NCBI GenBank assembly: GCA_964436815.1
Contig: CAYTER010000058.1
Span: 1-11,773, forward strand
Length of the DNA: 11,773 nt
Reading direction: 5' to 3'
From: UBA993 sp964436815
GTDB taxonomy: Bacteria; Bacillota; Dethiobacteria; DTU022
Shown: positions 1 to 7,264 of the stretch, one piece after another
Layout of the letters: the number at the start of each line of letters is the position of its first letter
How positions within the stretch are numbered: the stretch's first letter is position 1
The notes under the pieces: generated by a model
What the model was told of the DNA's origin: nothing
Databases searched by the model: none
What the model saw: only the letters and a program-made list of their open reading frames with translations
Position numbers and translations under genes: made by a program

Positions 1-131
1 CGGAATGAAGGCTATAATCCAAAATAGGGTAAAGATGTGAAACGGGATAATTTTCTTCATAAAAGCAAGCAGCGGTCTTTAGCATAACAAAGGGAAGTGC
101 GCTGCCAGCAAACTGATGCGGAGGTCTGAAC

Positions 132-1634
132 ATGAAAGAAAAGTCGATTATCATCATTGGTGGAGGGCTGACCGGCCTTTCTGCGGGTTGTTACGGGCGA
201 ATGAATGGTTACCAAACAACAATTTTTGAGATGCACAATTTGGCCGGGGGCGTCTGCACTGCCTGGAAGCGTAAGGGCTATACCATTGATGGATCAGTTA
301 ACTGGGTAGTTGGCACACGACCGGGAGTAGAATTTTACCCCTTTTGGGAAGAACTTGGAGCAGCGCCTAACTGGAAAATCCATAATCATGATCTCTACCT
401 GGTCAATGAAAGTCGCGATGGCGAAAAGTTTTTTCTCTATTGCGATGCTGATCGCTTCGAAGAATACCTGATGGCTAAATCTGCGAAAGACGAAAAAGTG
501 ATTAAAGAACTCACTGATGCTATCCGTCAAGTATCGAAAACATCAATGCCAGTGGAAAAACCGCAGGAAATCTATGGTTTAGTTGATAATCTAAAAATGC
601 TAAAAATGATATCGCTGGTTGGCTTTTTCAAAAAATGGGGCAGGATTAGCATCGGTGAATATGCCGACCGGTTCAAAAGCCCATTTCTGAAAGAGATGTT
701 TATCAGTAGCTTCGGCGCTGAAAATCCGATGATGATGCTCTTATTCGTCCTTGGCTTACAGCACAGCAAGTCTGCCGGTTATATTATCGGCGGTGCACTC
801 GCACTGGTAGGCTCCATTGAAAAGCGTTACCTGTCTTTGGGCGGCGAGATTAAGTATAATTCCCGGGTTGAAAAAATCCTGGTTGAAAATAACCGGGCGG
901 TTGGCATCCGCCTGGCAGATGGCAGCGAGCACCGGGCCGATTGGGTTATCTCAGCTGCCGATGGCCGTACCACCATCTTCGATATGCTTGGTGGCGCATA
1001 CTTAGATGATAAGGTTAAGGCAAAATATGATAACCCCAAACTTTTTGAGCCTCTGGTTTACATCGGATTAGGGGTAGCACGACAGTTTGAAGATTTGCCG
1101 GCATCAATCGGAGGATTAAATTACCCATTGAGCAAGCCGATTCTGGTGGTCGGTGAAGAGAAAGATACCATTAATGTTCGCTCATATAGCTTTGATCCTA
1201 CAATGGCGCCTCCGGGCAAAAATGTTCTGGTCGTGCAATTTACAACCGACTATGAAGCCTGGAAAAACCTCAGGCAGGATCCGGCAAAATACCGTGCTGA
1301 AAAAGATGCTATCTTACAAGCGGTAATCAGCAGATTGGATGAACGTTTTCCGGGTCTGGCCGAACAAGTGGAAATAACCGATGTTGCCACACCGATTACC
1401 TGGGAAAGGTACACCGGCAACTGGAGAGGTTCTTATGAAGGCTGGATGTTTGATAGCGATTTTTCACCCATGTCTTCCATGAAGAAAACCCTGCCCGGCC
1501 TGGAAAACTTCTACATGGCAGGGCAGTGGGTTAATCCCGGTGGCGGCATACCGACTGCGGTTATGTCCGGCAATCATACCATCCAGATGATTTGCCGAAA
1601 GGACAAAAAGAAGTTTACAAGCAGTAAACCTTAA
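132..1634 (+). CDS. CrtI/phytoene desaturase-like FAD-dependent oxidoreductase
   Basis: A 500-residue flavoprotein of the COG1233 type (carotenoid desaturases and related NAD(P)/FAD oxidoreductases). Residues 5-36 form the N-terminal dinucleotide fold, with G10-x-G12-x-x-G15 and an acidic E33 at the end of strand 2, followed by a GG pair at 39-40. The C-terminal FAD-contacting segment is also present (AGQW at 463-466, then a GGGIPTAVMSG stretch at 470-480). Length is normal for the family, so it appears intact. GGAGG lies 7 bases before the ATG. No phytoene synthase or other carotenoid gene is in the window, so a carotenoid substrate cannot be claimed; many clostridial members of this family have unknown substrates. 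The VOC gene follows after 94 bases on the same strand and may be co-transcribed. Family call is firm, substrate is open. Confidence 0.9.
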   Translation: MKEKSIIIIGGGLTGLSAGCYGRMNGYQTTIFEMHNLAGGVCTAWKRKGYTIDGSVNWVVGTRPGVEFYPFWEELGAAPNWKIHNHDLYLVNESRDGEKFFLYCDADRFEEYLMAKSAKDEKVIKELTDAIRQVSKTSMPVEKPQEIYGLVDNLKMLKMISLVGFFKKWGRISIGEYADRFKSPFLKEMFISSFGAENPMMMLLFVLGLQHSKSAGYIIGGALALVGSIEKRYLSLGGEIKYNSRVEKILVENNRAVGIRLADGSEHRADWVISAADGRTTIFDMLGGAYLDDKVKAKYDNPKLFEPLVYIGLGVARQFEDLPASIGGLNYPLSKPILVVGEEKDTINVRSYSFDPTMAPPGKNVLVVQFTTDYEAWKNLRQDPAKYRAEKDAILQAVISRLDERFPGLAEQVEITDVATPITWERYTGNWRGSYEGWMFDSDFSPMSSMKKTLPGLENFYMAGQWVNPGGGIPTAVMSGNHTIQMICRKDKKKFTSSKP

Positions 1635-1728
1635 ACTGTTCAGATTTATTAAAGGAGAAGTTTAAAACGCTCTTGAATACACAAACAACTCGTTATGCAT
1701 CAATCAATTTATCAAAGGAGTGAGTTGA

Positions 1729-2145
1729 ATGGCTGTGCATGTTTACATCAATTTTCAGGGCAACTGCCGGGAAGCTTTGGAATTTTATCAGCAGGTCTTT
1801 AACACAGAAGCGCCGGAGATAATGGCTTATGGTGATTCTCCACCGGATTCTGGTTTTCCCGTAAACGAAGAGAATAAAGATTTAATTATGCACACTGCTC
1901 TTGATATTCTAGGTACGACGGTTATGTTTTCTGATATTCTGCCAGGAGAACCATTTGTTGCCGGTAACAATATCAGCATGGTACTTATGCTTAAAGAGCT
2001 TGAAGAAATTAAGAAGTTATTTGATAAGCTGAAAGTTGGAGGCTCCGTCGAGATGGAGCTGCAGGAAACCTTTTTCAGCAAACTTTACGGCTCTGTTAAA
2101 GACCGGTTCGGCATCATATGGCAAATCATGCACGATGATATGTAA
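1729..2145 (+). CDS. PhnB-like VOC family protein
   Basis: A 138-residue protein of the glyoxalase/vicinal oxygen chelate fold, closest in look to the PhnB / 3-demethylubiquinone methyltransferase-like group. Visible marks are the opening INFQGNCREALEFY (about 7-20), the middle strand with H55, the MFSDILPG segment (66-73) and the closing strand with DRFGIIWQI (125-133). Length fits a single two-module VOC unit. The start is supported by AAAGGAG, 8 bases before the ATG. PhnB-like proteins have no settled reaction, so I name only the fold. It is the second gene after the FAD oxidoreductase and converges on the DinB-like gene 14 bases beyond its stop, with no strong terminator between them. Confidence 0.88.
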   Translation: MAVHVYINFQGNCREALEFYQQVFNTEAPEIMAYGDSPPDSGFPVNEENKDLIMHTALDILGTTVMFSDILPGEPFVAGNNISMVLMLKELEEIKKLFDKLKVGGSVEMELQETFFSKLYGSVKDRFGIIWQIMHDDM

Positions 2146-2159
2146 TTTAAAGATCCCTG

Positions 2160-2690
2160 CTAGAGGATCATAGCCTCAATATCGCGGTAGTGAAGAGCAT
2201 CGTGGTAGACTCCGATGCGTAATGCCTGTACCAGGTTGATCCAACCAATAGCCGGATCATAGAGTTTTATGTGTCCCAGAACCTTTTCATCTCTGCATTC
2301 ATACCATTGCCTGATTTTTAGGTGCTCTATAGTCGTTTCCTGCTCCATCTGTTCTAATGAAACAGGTTTATGTGGCCGATGTTTCGGTGCCCACAACCAG
2401 CCTACGTTCATCGGGAACCCAGGTCTGGCGTAAACGTCGTCTATTTCCGTCTCATATGGTTTATTGCGTAAAAGATAGCCTATTGGCATCATAACTAGCC
2501 AAACAAAACCAAAGATTCGCCGGAAGGAGCGATTAAGGACCCTGGTGTGATCCAAAATCTCTCCAATTGACCACTCCCCCTGCGCAGGCCGCTGCCACAG
2601 TCGTTCAGCAGAAATATCAGCCAATTGGACAAACACCTGCTGGCGCTGCCAATCCATTAAATCAAGATATTTTTTTACTGCATCATTCAT
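2160..2690 (-). CDS. DinB/YfiT-like putative metal-dependent protein
   Basis: A protein of the DinB superfamily (four-helix bundle, often metal-binding; several relatives are thiol transferases or hydrolases). Numbering from the start used here, 176 residues: the PAQGEWSIGEILDHT motif at about 35-49 gives H48, and the last helix carries H163 and H167 in an HDALH pattern, completing the usual three-histidine site. An unusually hydrophobic stretch lies at about 61-74, between the first and second helices. The frame is open to an earlier ATG at 2744 (194 residues); I prefer 2690 because it gives the usual N-terminal helix length and has a weak GAG ribosome site 7 bases upstream, while 2744 has none. 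It is the last gene of the minus-strand group, after the serine hydrolase. Substrate unknown. Confidence 0.8.
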   Translation of the reverse strand: MNDAVKKYLDLMDWQRQQVFVQLADISAERLWQRPAQGEWSIGEILDHTRVLNRSFRRIFGFVWLVMMPIGYLLRNKPYETEIDDVYARPGFPMNVGWLWAPKHRPHKPVSLEQMEQETTIEHLKIRQWYECRDEKVLGHIKLYDPAIGWINLVQALRIGVYHDALHYRDIEAMIL

Positions 2691-2784
2691 ACTTTCACTC
2701 ACTATCTTAAGAACTTCAGCAATAGCATTGAATATATAATACATACGCCCAATCTATGTCCGTCCTTCTGTGTTTTAACCCTTT

Positions 2785-3813
2785 TTATTTTGCTGCTAAA
2801 GCAAGTTTTATCACAAAACGAATCGGGATTGCCGGTGAAGCGAATTGATTGACATCTCCAACAAAAAACAGGTCCATTTGAGGGGCATAAAAAGCAAAAG
2901 AACCAGTTGAACCCGAGTGTCCAAGTAATTCAATCTTTGGGCTTAAAGGATACCCCGCCTCAATTCTCATATATCCACCGGCATAACGAACCGGGTAAAA
3001 AGACATCTGTAACCTATTGGCTGGGGTAAGCTCTTCAAATAAAACCGGATTAAAAAGCTTGCCAGACCAAAAAGCTTTTATAAATTTCATCAATTCGTTT
3101 GCATTTGAAACAGCACCTCCTGAAGCGCCGATACTTTTTATAAAATTATCACGCTGTAAGTGTTTATCACGATAATAAACCAGCGGCAACTGCCCTCCAT
3201 CATCCCCTGCTAAAAAAGTGTTCTTCAGGTTTAACGGTTTAATAATATAATCCTCAAATACTTCCTTTAAAGGCAATGCGGTAATATGTTCGATTATTTT
3301 ACCAAGCAAGTCAAAATTTATATCCGTGTAATAAGCTTTCTGGGATGTTCCCGGAGGAAATTTTGACTTTAGTTCTTTGGTAGCCTGTAAAACCTGTTCA
3401 AAATTGAATGAAAAATCCTCCTGAACCATTTTTTTTGCATAAGCCCCACTGCCATCTAAAAACCAGTCTGGAAGTCCACTGGTTTGAAACAATAGATCGG
3501 CGATCGTTATTTCAGCAGAATAGTCAATTCCTTTATAGGTATGGATCCCTCTCAGCATTTCAGGCTCAAAATATTTTATAATTTTGTCACTGAGCTTCAA
3601 TTTTGAGAGTTCAAGCAGCTTGATAATACAAGTTGTCGTAAATAGTTTTGTGACACTGGCTAATAGTAGCGGGGTTTCCAGCTCTTTGCCACCATAACTT
3701 CTGCTCCAGGAATAATCTCCTTTACCATTTTCAATAAAGCACACACATTCATGGATCTGGCTGGAAGACACTGTGCTATCAAAAATCCGATCAAACTTAG
3801 AATTATTATTCAT
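2785..3813 (-). CDS. Beta-lactamase-fold serine hydrolase (class C / PBP-like)
   Basis: A 342-residue serine hydrolase of the beta-lactamase/transpeptidase-like fold (COG1680 type). The three active-site motifs are visible: S53-V-T-K56 (nucleophile and general base), Y162-T-D164 (equivalent of YxN/YSD) and H299-S-G301 (equivalent of KTG). There is no signal peptide: the N-terminus is polar (MNNNSKFDR), so the product is probably cytoplasmic or non-classically placed, which argues against a secreted beta-lactamase. Family members include esterases, D-aminopeptidases and DD-peptidases; the sequence alone does not decide. GGAGGG lies 7 bases before the ATG, within the 15-base gap after the DUF6498-like gene, so the two are surely one transcript. 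Confidence 0.88.
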   Translation of the reverse strand: MNNNSKFDRIFDSTVSSSQIHECVCFIENGKGDYSWSRSYGGKELETPLLLASVTKLFTTTCIIKLLELSKLKLSDKIIKYFEPEMLRGIHTYKGIDYSAEITIADLLFQTSGLPDWFLDGSGAYAKKMVQEDFSFNFEQVLQATKELKSKFPPGTSQKAYYTDINFDLLGKIIEHITALPLKEVFEDYIIKPLNLKNTFLAGDDGGQLPLVYYRDKHLQRDNFIKSIGASGGAVSNANELMKFIKAFWSGKLFNPVLFEELTPANRLQMSFYPVRYAGGYMRIEAGYPLSPKIELLGHSGSTGSFAFYAPQMDLFFVGDVNQFASPAIPIRFVIKLALAAK

Positions 3814-3828
3814 TTATTTTCCCTCCTC

Positions 3829-4515
3829 TTAGGTCTCCTGATCTGAAAAGAGAATCTTTTTATGTTTATTTTTATGCGCTACAACGTCCATAACCGTTTT
3901 TAAACTCATAAATATCAAAAGGATAAATACATTCTGGAATGAGCCTCCGGAAACTAAATGACTGATAACCGCTCCGGCCATAATCGTTAAATGGATCGGA
4001 AAAATCCTCGTATAAGGTTTACTGAAAATATCAGCAATACTGATCCCTGATGAGCCCTGAGTATTGCCATACTCTGTTTCGGTTAATATATTAACCTCAT
4101 CCTTGTAGAAAAAATACGAGTAGAGGTGGTTTGCAAAAAACAACAGCGCTCCAATCAATCCACCGGCCAGATCCAGGGGCACCCCTTCACTCGCGGCAAA
4201 GCCCACAATAAAGATTATATAAACCAGGTGAAAAAGCCCATAATGAACCGCAAAAAAACCGGCAAGAATTGTTTTCGCCAGTCGCGGTTTTGTTACAGCA
4301 AGATCATTTGCTTCGATTGTCTTACCCTCACTTATCTCTCTCTCAATTTGTTCAATTGGGTAAGTATATAGTTTGTAGAAAGTAAAAACACCAATGCTAA
4401 TACTTTGAAACCAGTAAACAATCATTACATCATAAATACTCCATTTGAATAAAACCGCCATTACAATGTTGATCAGGTTAACTGCAATTAAATATTGTGT
4501 GGATCTGTCAGACAT
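3829..4515 (-). CDS. DUF6498-like six-helix membrane protein
   Basis: A 228-residue integral membrane protein with about six hydrophobic helices (roughly 7-23, 27-47, 82-107, 117-137, 171-190, 195-212) and a lysine-rich end. The YWFQS motif in helix 2 (34-38), the HYGLFHLVY stretch in helix 3 (91-99) and PYTRIFPIHLTI before helix 5 (167-178) resemble the DUF6498 family, which has no known function. The start is set at ATG 4515 because GGAGG lies 10 bases upstream; the frame stays open to 4626, but that extension is polar, unlike the family, and lacks a ribosome site. First gene of the group with the serine hydrolase (15-base gap) and DinB-like protein. Confidence 0.8.
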   Translation of the reverse strand: MSDRSTQYLIAVNLINIVMAVLFKWSIYDVMIVYWFQSISIGVFTFYKLYTYPIEQIEREISEGKTIEANDLAVTKPRLAKTILAGFFAVHYGLFHLVYIIFIVGFAASEGVPLDLAGGLIGALLFFANHLYSYFFYKDEVNILTETEYGNTQGSSGISIADIFSKPYTRIFPIHLTIMAGAVISHLVSGGSFQNVFILLIFMSLKTVMDVVAHKNKHKKILFSDQET

Positions 4516-4579
4516 TATTGTTGTGCCTCCTGCAAATATTGCCACTGAAAGGTTATCAAAACCCTTTTCTCCAAAATCC

Positions 4580-4704
4580 CTAAACCGGAACAGTTCGATC
4601 TTTGGCCCAGTGACGCAGGGCCTCAATTTCTTCGCTGCGCAAAACAGAAAGCTGGCGGGTGCTGCGGATCGGTTCTATTTAGTTTTCCTCTTAATTTCGA
4701 TCAT
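4580..4704 (-). other. Tiny leader ORF and protein-like remnant upstream of the DUF6498-like gene
   Basis: On the minus strand a GGAGG sits 12 bases before an ATG at 4704 that opens a nine-codon ORF (MIEIKRKTK, stop at 4675-4677). Immediately after, in a different frame, 32 open codons (4678 down to the stop at 4580-4582) read as a plausible charged helix, including LRSEEIEALRHWAKDR. That frame has no start of its own. The arrangement could be a short leader peptide, a frameshifted remnant of a small gene, or chance. I do not recognise the sequence. It lies between the likely promoter at 4746-4775 and the start at 4515. Confidence 0.25.
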
Positions 4705-4745
4705 TATTCTGCTATTCCTCCAAACGGCTTAAGATCTTCAATTAA

Positions 4746-4775
4746 TTTATAAAGGGGCTGCCTTTAAATTGTCGA
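4746..4775 (-). promoter_or_regulatory. Candidate sigma-A promoter for the DUF6498-like / serine hydrolase / DinB operon
   Basis: Read on the minus strand: -35 TCGACA (4775-4770, five of six matches to TTGACA), an 18-base spacer, and -10 TATAAA (4751-4746, five of six matches). Transcription would start near 4740, giving a leader of about 225 bases. Its -35 box overlaps that of the plus-strand promoter. Confidence 0.4.
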
Positions 4776-4798
4776 ACTTTCTAAGCATTGAATATACA
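4769..4798 (+). promoter_or_regulatory. Candidate sigma-A promoter for the yaiI-like / threonine dehydratase pair
   Basis: Plus strand: -35 TTGTCG (4769-4774), 18-base spacer, -10 TATACA (4793-4798), each four of six matches to consensus. The ATG at 4825 is 27 bases further on. The hexamers are weak individually, but position and spacing fit. Confidence 0.35.
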
Positions 4799-4824
4799 AA
4801 AAAGATGGGAGCAGATTCCAATTA

Positions 4825-5292
4825 ATGAAAATAATCATTGATGCCGATGCCTGCCCTAAAACAGTTCTCAGCATTTGCCTCAAACTGGGCCATCAATACG
4901 GTATTGCCGTCTGGACGGTAGCCAGTTTTAATCATAACATTGAATCGGATCATCACATTATTGTCGGCAGTGATACCCAGGAAGCTGATCTGAAAGTGAT
5001 CAATCTGGCTGAAAAAGGCGATCTAGCCGTGACCCAGGATTGGGGCCTGGCGGCGATGCTTCTGGGTAAAAAGGTCCGCTCACTCAGCCCTGCCGGTAAA
5101 GAGTTCCGGCCGGAAACAATCGAGTTCATGCTTGAAGAACGGGAAACCAAAGCCAAATATCGCCGTAGCGGCGGAAGGACAAAGGGTCCCAAAAAACGTA
5201 ATAACGATGACGACCTTAATTTTTCTGCATCTCTCGAGCGGATCATCCGCGAAGAGATCTCAGAGCAACAGGAGGGCTATGATGTTACCTAA
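4825..5292 (+). CDS. YaiI/YqxD family (UPF0178, DUF188) protein
   Basis: A 155-residue protein of the conserved but uncharacterised YaiI/YqxD family, thought to have a PIN/NYN-like nuclease fold. Family marks: the opening IIIDADACP with D6, D8 and C10; GSDTQEAD around D50; VTQDWGLA with D72; and the SGGRTKGPKKR basic loop at 115-125. The acidic residues D6, D50 and D72 are placed as a PIN-like metal site would be, but a nuclease activity is inference. Full length for the family. GGGAG lies about 12 bases before the ATG, a rather long spacing. Its last codons contain the ribosome site and start of the next gene, overlapping it by 11 bases, so the two are translationally coupled. Confidence 0.93.
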   Translation: MKIIIDADACPKTVLSICLKLGHQYGIAVWTVASFNHNIESDHHIIVGSDTQEADLKVINLAEKGDLAVTQDWGLAAMLLGKKVRSLSPAGKEFRPETIEFMLEERETKAKYRRSGGRTKGPKKRNNDDDLNFSASLERIIREEISEQQEGYDVT

Positions 5293-6247
5293 ACGGGAAG
5301 ATATCGAAGCAGCCGGAAAGATTGTTTACGAAGTAATGGCGCCTACAGCACAGTACTGTTGGCCGCTACTTTCTGAGCGATTGGGTACTGAGCTATGGCT
5401 GAAACATGAAAATCACACGCCGGTGGGCGCTTTTAAAATCCGCGGAGGCCTGGTCTATTTTACAGATTTAGCCAAATCAGGCCAAGTGCCAAAAGGGGTA
5501 ATCAGCGCCACCCGCGGCAATCACGGTCAATCAGTCGGGTTGGCTGCCCGGAGGCAGGGTATCGCGGCCAAAATTGTCGTGCCGCGTGGAAACAGCACTG
5601 AAAAAAACGCCGCGATGAATGCCCTGGGGGTTGACTTAATTGAGTATGGCGATCAGTTTCAGGATGCCCGTGAATATGCCGGGAAGCTGGCTGAAGAACT
5701 TTCGCTGCTAATGGTGCCTTCCTTTCACCCGCTTCTGGTAGCCGGAGTCGCTACCTACAGCCTGGAGCTGCTGACAGCAGTTCCCGACCTTCATGTTGTC
5801 TATGTCCCCATTGGTCTGGGATCCGGCATTTGTGGCATGATGGCCGCCAGGCAGGCACTGGGGCATAAAACAAAAATTGTCGGGGTGGTATCAGCCCATG
5901 CCCGGGCTTATGCCCTATCATTTGCAGCAAAAAAACCGGTAGAATCTCCGGTTAGCACGCAGTTAGCCGATGGAGTAGCCTGCAGTACCACTGATCCAGA
6001 AGCGCTCGAACTAATTTTAAATGGAGTGGAAAGAATTATTGAGGTAACTGATGCAGAAGTTGCAGAGGCAATGTGCACAATTTTTGAGTGCACTCACAAT
6101 GTCAGCGAAGGGGCGGGAGCAGCGGGCTTTGCTGCGGCAATGAAAGAAAAAGAGAAGCTAAAAGGCTTAAAAGTCGGCACTGTTCTGTCCGGCGGCAATG
6201 TAGATCGCGCTCTCTTTGCAAAAGTGCTGGCTAAAGAAATAAGTTAA
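5282..6247 (+). CDS. Threonine/serine dehydratase-like PLP enzyme (fold type II)
   Basis: A 321-residue enzyme of the tryptophan-synthase-beta (fold type II) PLP family, closest to catabolic threonine ammonia-lyases, which convert threonine to 2-oxobutanoate and ammonia. GAFKIRGG holds the PLP lysine K52; ATRGNHGQ at 76-83 is the substrate-contacting loop; GLGSGICG at 178-185 grips the PLP phosphate; and SGGN at 303-306 contacts the pyridine ring. There is no C-terminal ACT domain, so it is not the isoleucine-regulated form. An EutB-like role (ectoine breakdown) or a serine racemase-type activity cannot be excluded, but no partner genes are present. Two adjacent ATGs (5279, 5282) follow AGGAGG; 5282 gives the better 6-base spacing. 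Overlaps the yaiI-like gene. Confidence 0.88.
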   Translation: MLPKREDIEAAGKIVYEVMAPTAQYCWPLLSERLGTELWLKHENHTPVGAFKIRGGLVYFTDLAKSGQVPKGVISATRGNHGQSVGLAARRQGIAAKIVVPRGNSTEKNAAMNALGVDLIEYGDQFQDAREYAGKLAEELSLLMVPSFHPLLVAGVATYSLELLTAVPDLHVVYVPIGLGSGICGMMAARQALGHKTKIVGVVSAHARAYALSFAAKKPVESPVSTQLADGVACSTTDPEALELILNGVERIIEVTDAEVAEAMCTIFECTHNVSEGAGAAGFAAAMKEKEKLKGLKVGTVLSGGNVDRALFAKVLAKEIS

Positions 6248-6341
6248 AGAAGCAGACAGATTTATAATTATCAAGGCAAATCGAGGTAAAGCCTGATTGT
6301 ATTGCGGATCATTTCCCTGATCTGATCAGATTTGCTTCTGG

Positions 6342-7247
6342 TTACTTTCCGGGATTTGCTCTTTTCATAAGCAGGCTCGCATTGTTTCGAACTACAATGA
6401 TTAAACCACCACCAATGATTAAGATCCCTCCAAGCAGGGAACCTGGAGTAATCGCTTCATGTAAAAATAGCGCTGCCATCATCGTCGCCGCCAGAGGCTC
6501 AACATAGGTCAGGATACTGGCATGCTGCGCTTTTACCGACCTGAGCCCTAAGTGAAATAGAGTAGCGCCAAAGGTTTGTTGGAACAACCCGAGAGCCATT
6601 AAAATCAGGATTCCTTTCCAACTGAACTGGTTGGAAGAAACGAGAACAAAAGGCAACAGAGCTAAAGCAATAAAGCTGGACACTATAACGTTGGAAGGCA
6701 TACCTAAGATAGATGCTGGAGCTTTTTTAATAAACAGAGCCATGAGACCGTAAGATATACCCCCCAGAAGCGCTATCAAATTGCCGACCAGGTTCGAACC
6801 TGTTTCGAATAAACTGCTGTAACCGATGATCGAAGCCGTGCCGAGCAGGGAAATGATCAGTGCCGCTATCGTTCTGGCCTCCAGCTTTTCCTTCAGAATT
6901 AAAGGAGCAAAAATAACCGTAAAGACCGGGGCTGTATAGATCAGAAAAACAGCGCTGGCTACGCTGGTGTAATCTATAGCGTAGGTGTAGCAGAGCCAGG
7001 AAAGACCGGTTAAAAATGCTGGGAATAACAACCACTTCCAATGACGGAGTGAAGGCTTTAAAGTAGTGAAACCGTTTTTAACAGAGGTAACAATCAGCAG
7101 GCCGATTAATCCAAAGAGAAAACGAAAAAACAGAATATATTCCGGCGTATAGTCAAGCGCCCGGACAAAAAGCCCGTATGTGCCCCAGATTAGTGCTGCA
7201 GATATTATTTGCAGGTAGCCCAGATTCGTTCTGTGATCATTAGTCAT
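6342..7247 (-). CDS. EamA-type (DMT superfamily) transporter
   Basis: An integral membrane protein of about 301 residues with ten hydrophobic helices in two EamA repeats. The first repeat opens with AALIWGTYGLF near residue 15 and the second with LLGGISYGLMALF near residue 160. The late signature of the second repeat is seen as ILTYVEPLAATMMAALFLHE. Members export or import small metabolites; the substrate is not readable. ATG 7247 is used; a GTG nine bases upstream (7256) is possible. Neither has a clear Shine-Dalgarno, and the gap to the stop of the upstream alpha/beta hydrolase gene is only 17 bases (8 for the GTG), so translation probably depends on that gene. It converges on the threonine dehydratase-like gene; no U-tract terminator is seen in the 94 bases between. 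Confidence 0.9.
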   Translation of the reverse strand: MTNDHRTNLGYLQIISAALIWGTYGLFVRALDYTPEYILFFRFLFGLIGLLIVTSVKNGFTTLKPSLRHWKWLLFPAFLTGLSWLCYTYAIDYTSVASAVFLIYTAPVFTVIFAPLILKEKLEARTIAALIISLLGTASIIGYSSLFETGSNLVGNLIALLGGISYGLMALFIKKAPASILGMPSNVIVSSFIALALLPFVLVSSNQFSWKGILILMALGLFQQTFGATLFHLGLRSVKAQHASILTYVEPLAATMMAALFLHEAITPGSLLGGILIIGGGLIIVVRNNASLLMKRANPGK

Positions 7248-7264
7248 AGCTAGCACTTATTCTA

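Larger units (their letters stand above)
4516..4824. other. Divergent intergenic region between the DUF6498-like and yaiI-like genes
   Basis: This 309-base gap holds the two divergent promoter candidates (4746-4775 minus, 4769-4798 plus), the tiny leader ORF and remnant (4580-4704), and a short hairpin AAAGG-GGCTG-CCTTT at 4751-4765 that overlaps the minus-strand -10 box. Most of the gap would be the untranslated leader of the minus-strand operon. No RNA family was recognised. Confidence 0.5.

Noticed and set aside
1..40. TATAAT at 13-18 and the possible tail of an upstream gene
   Set aside because: The window edge removes the -35 region and any upstream coding sequence, so neither can be supported.
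2146..2180. GATCC/GGATC hairpin between the convergent VOC and DinB-like genes as a bidirectional terminator
   Set aside because: Only a 5-bp stem with no T run on either side.
4516..4626. N-terminal extension of the DUF6498-like gene
   Set aside because: Polar and unlike the family; the ribosome site supports ATG 4515.
5132..5281. N-terminal extension of the threonine dehydratase-like gene
   Set aside because: It lies wholly inside the yaiI-like gene, reads as low-complexity shadow sequence, and the AGGAGG at 5270-5275 marks the true start.
6248..6341. Nested inverted repeats (AGAAGCA/TGCTTCT and GCAAATC/GATTTGC) between the convergent dehydratase and EamA genes
   Set aside because: Arms are 7 bases and widely spaced with no U tract; not a convincing terminator.
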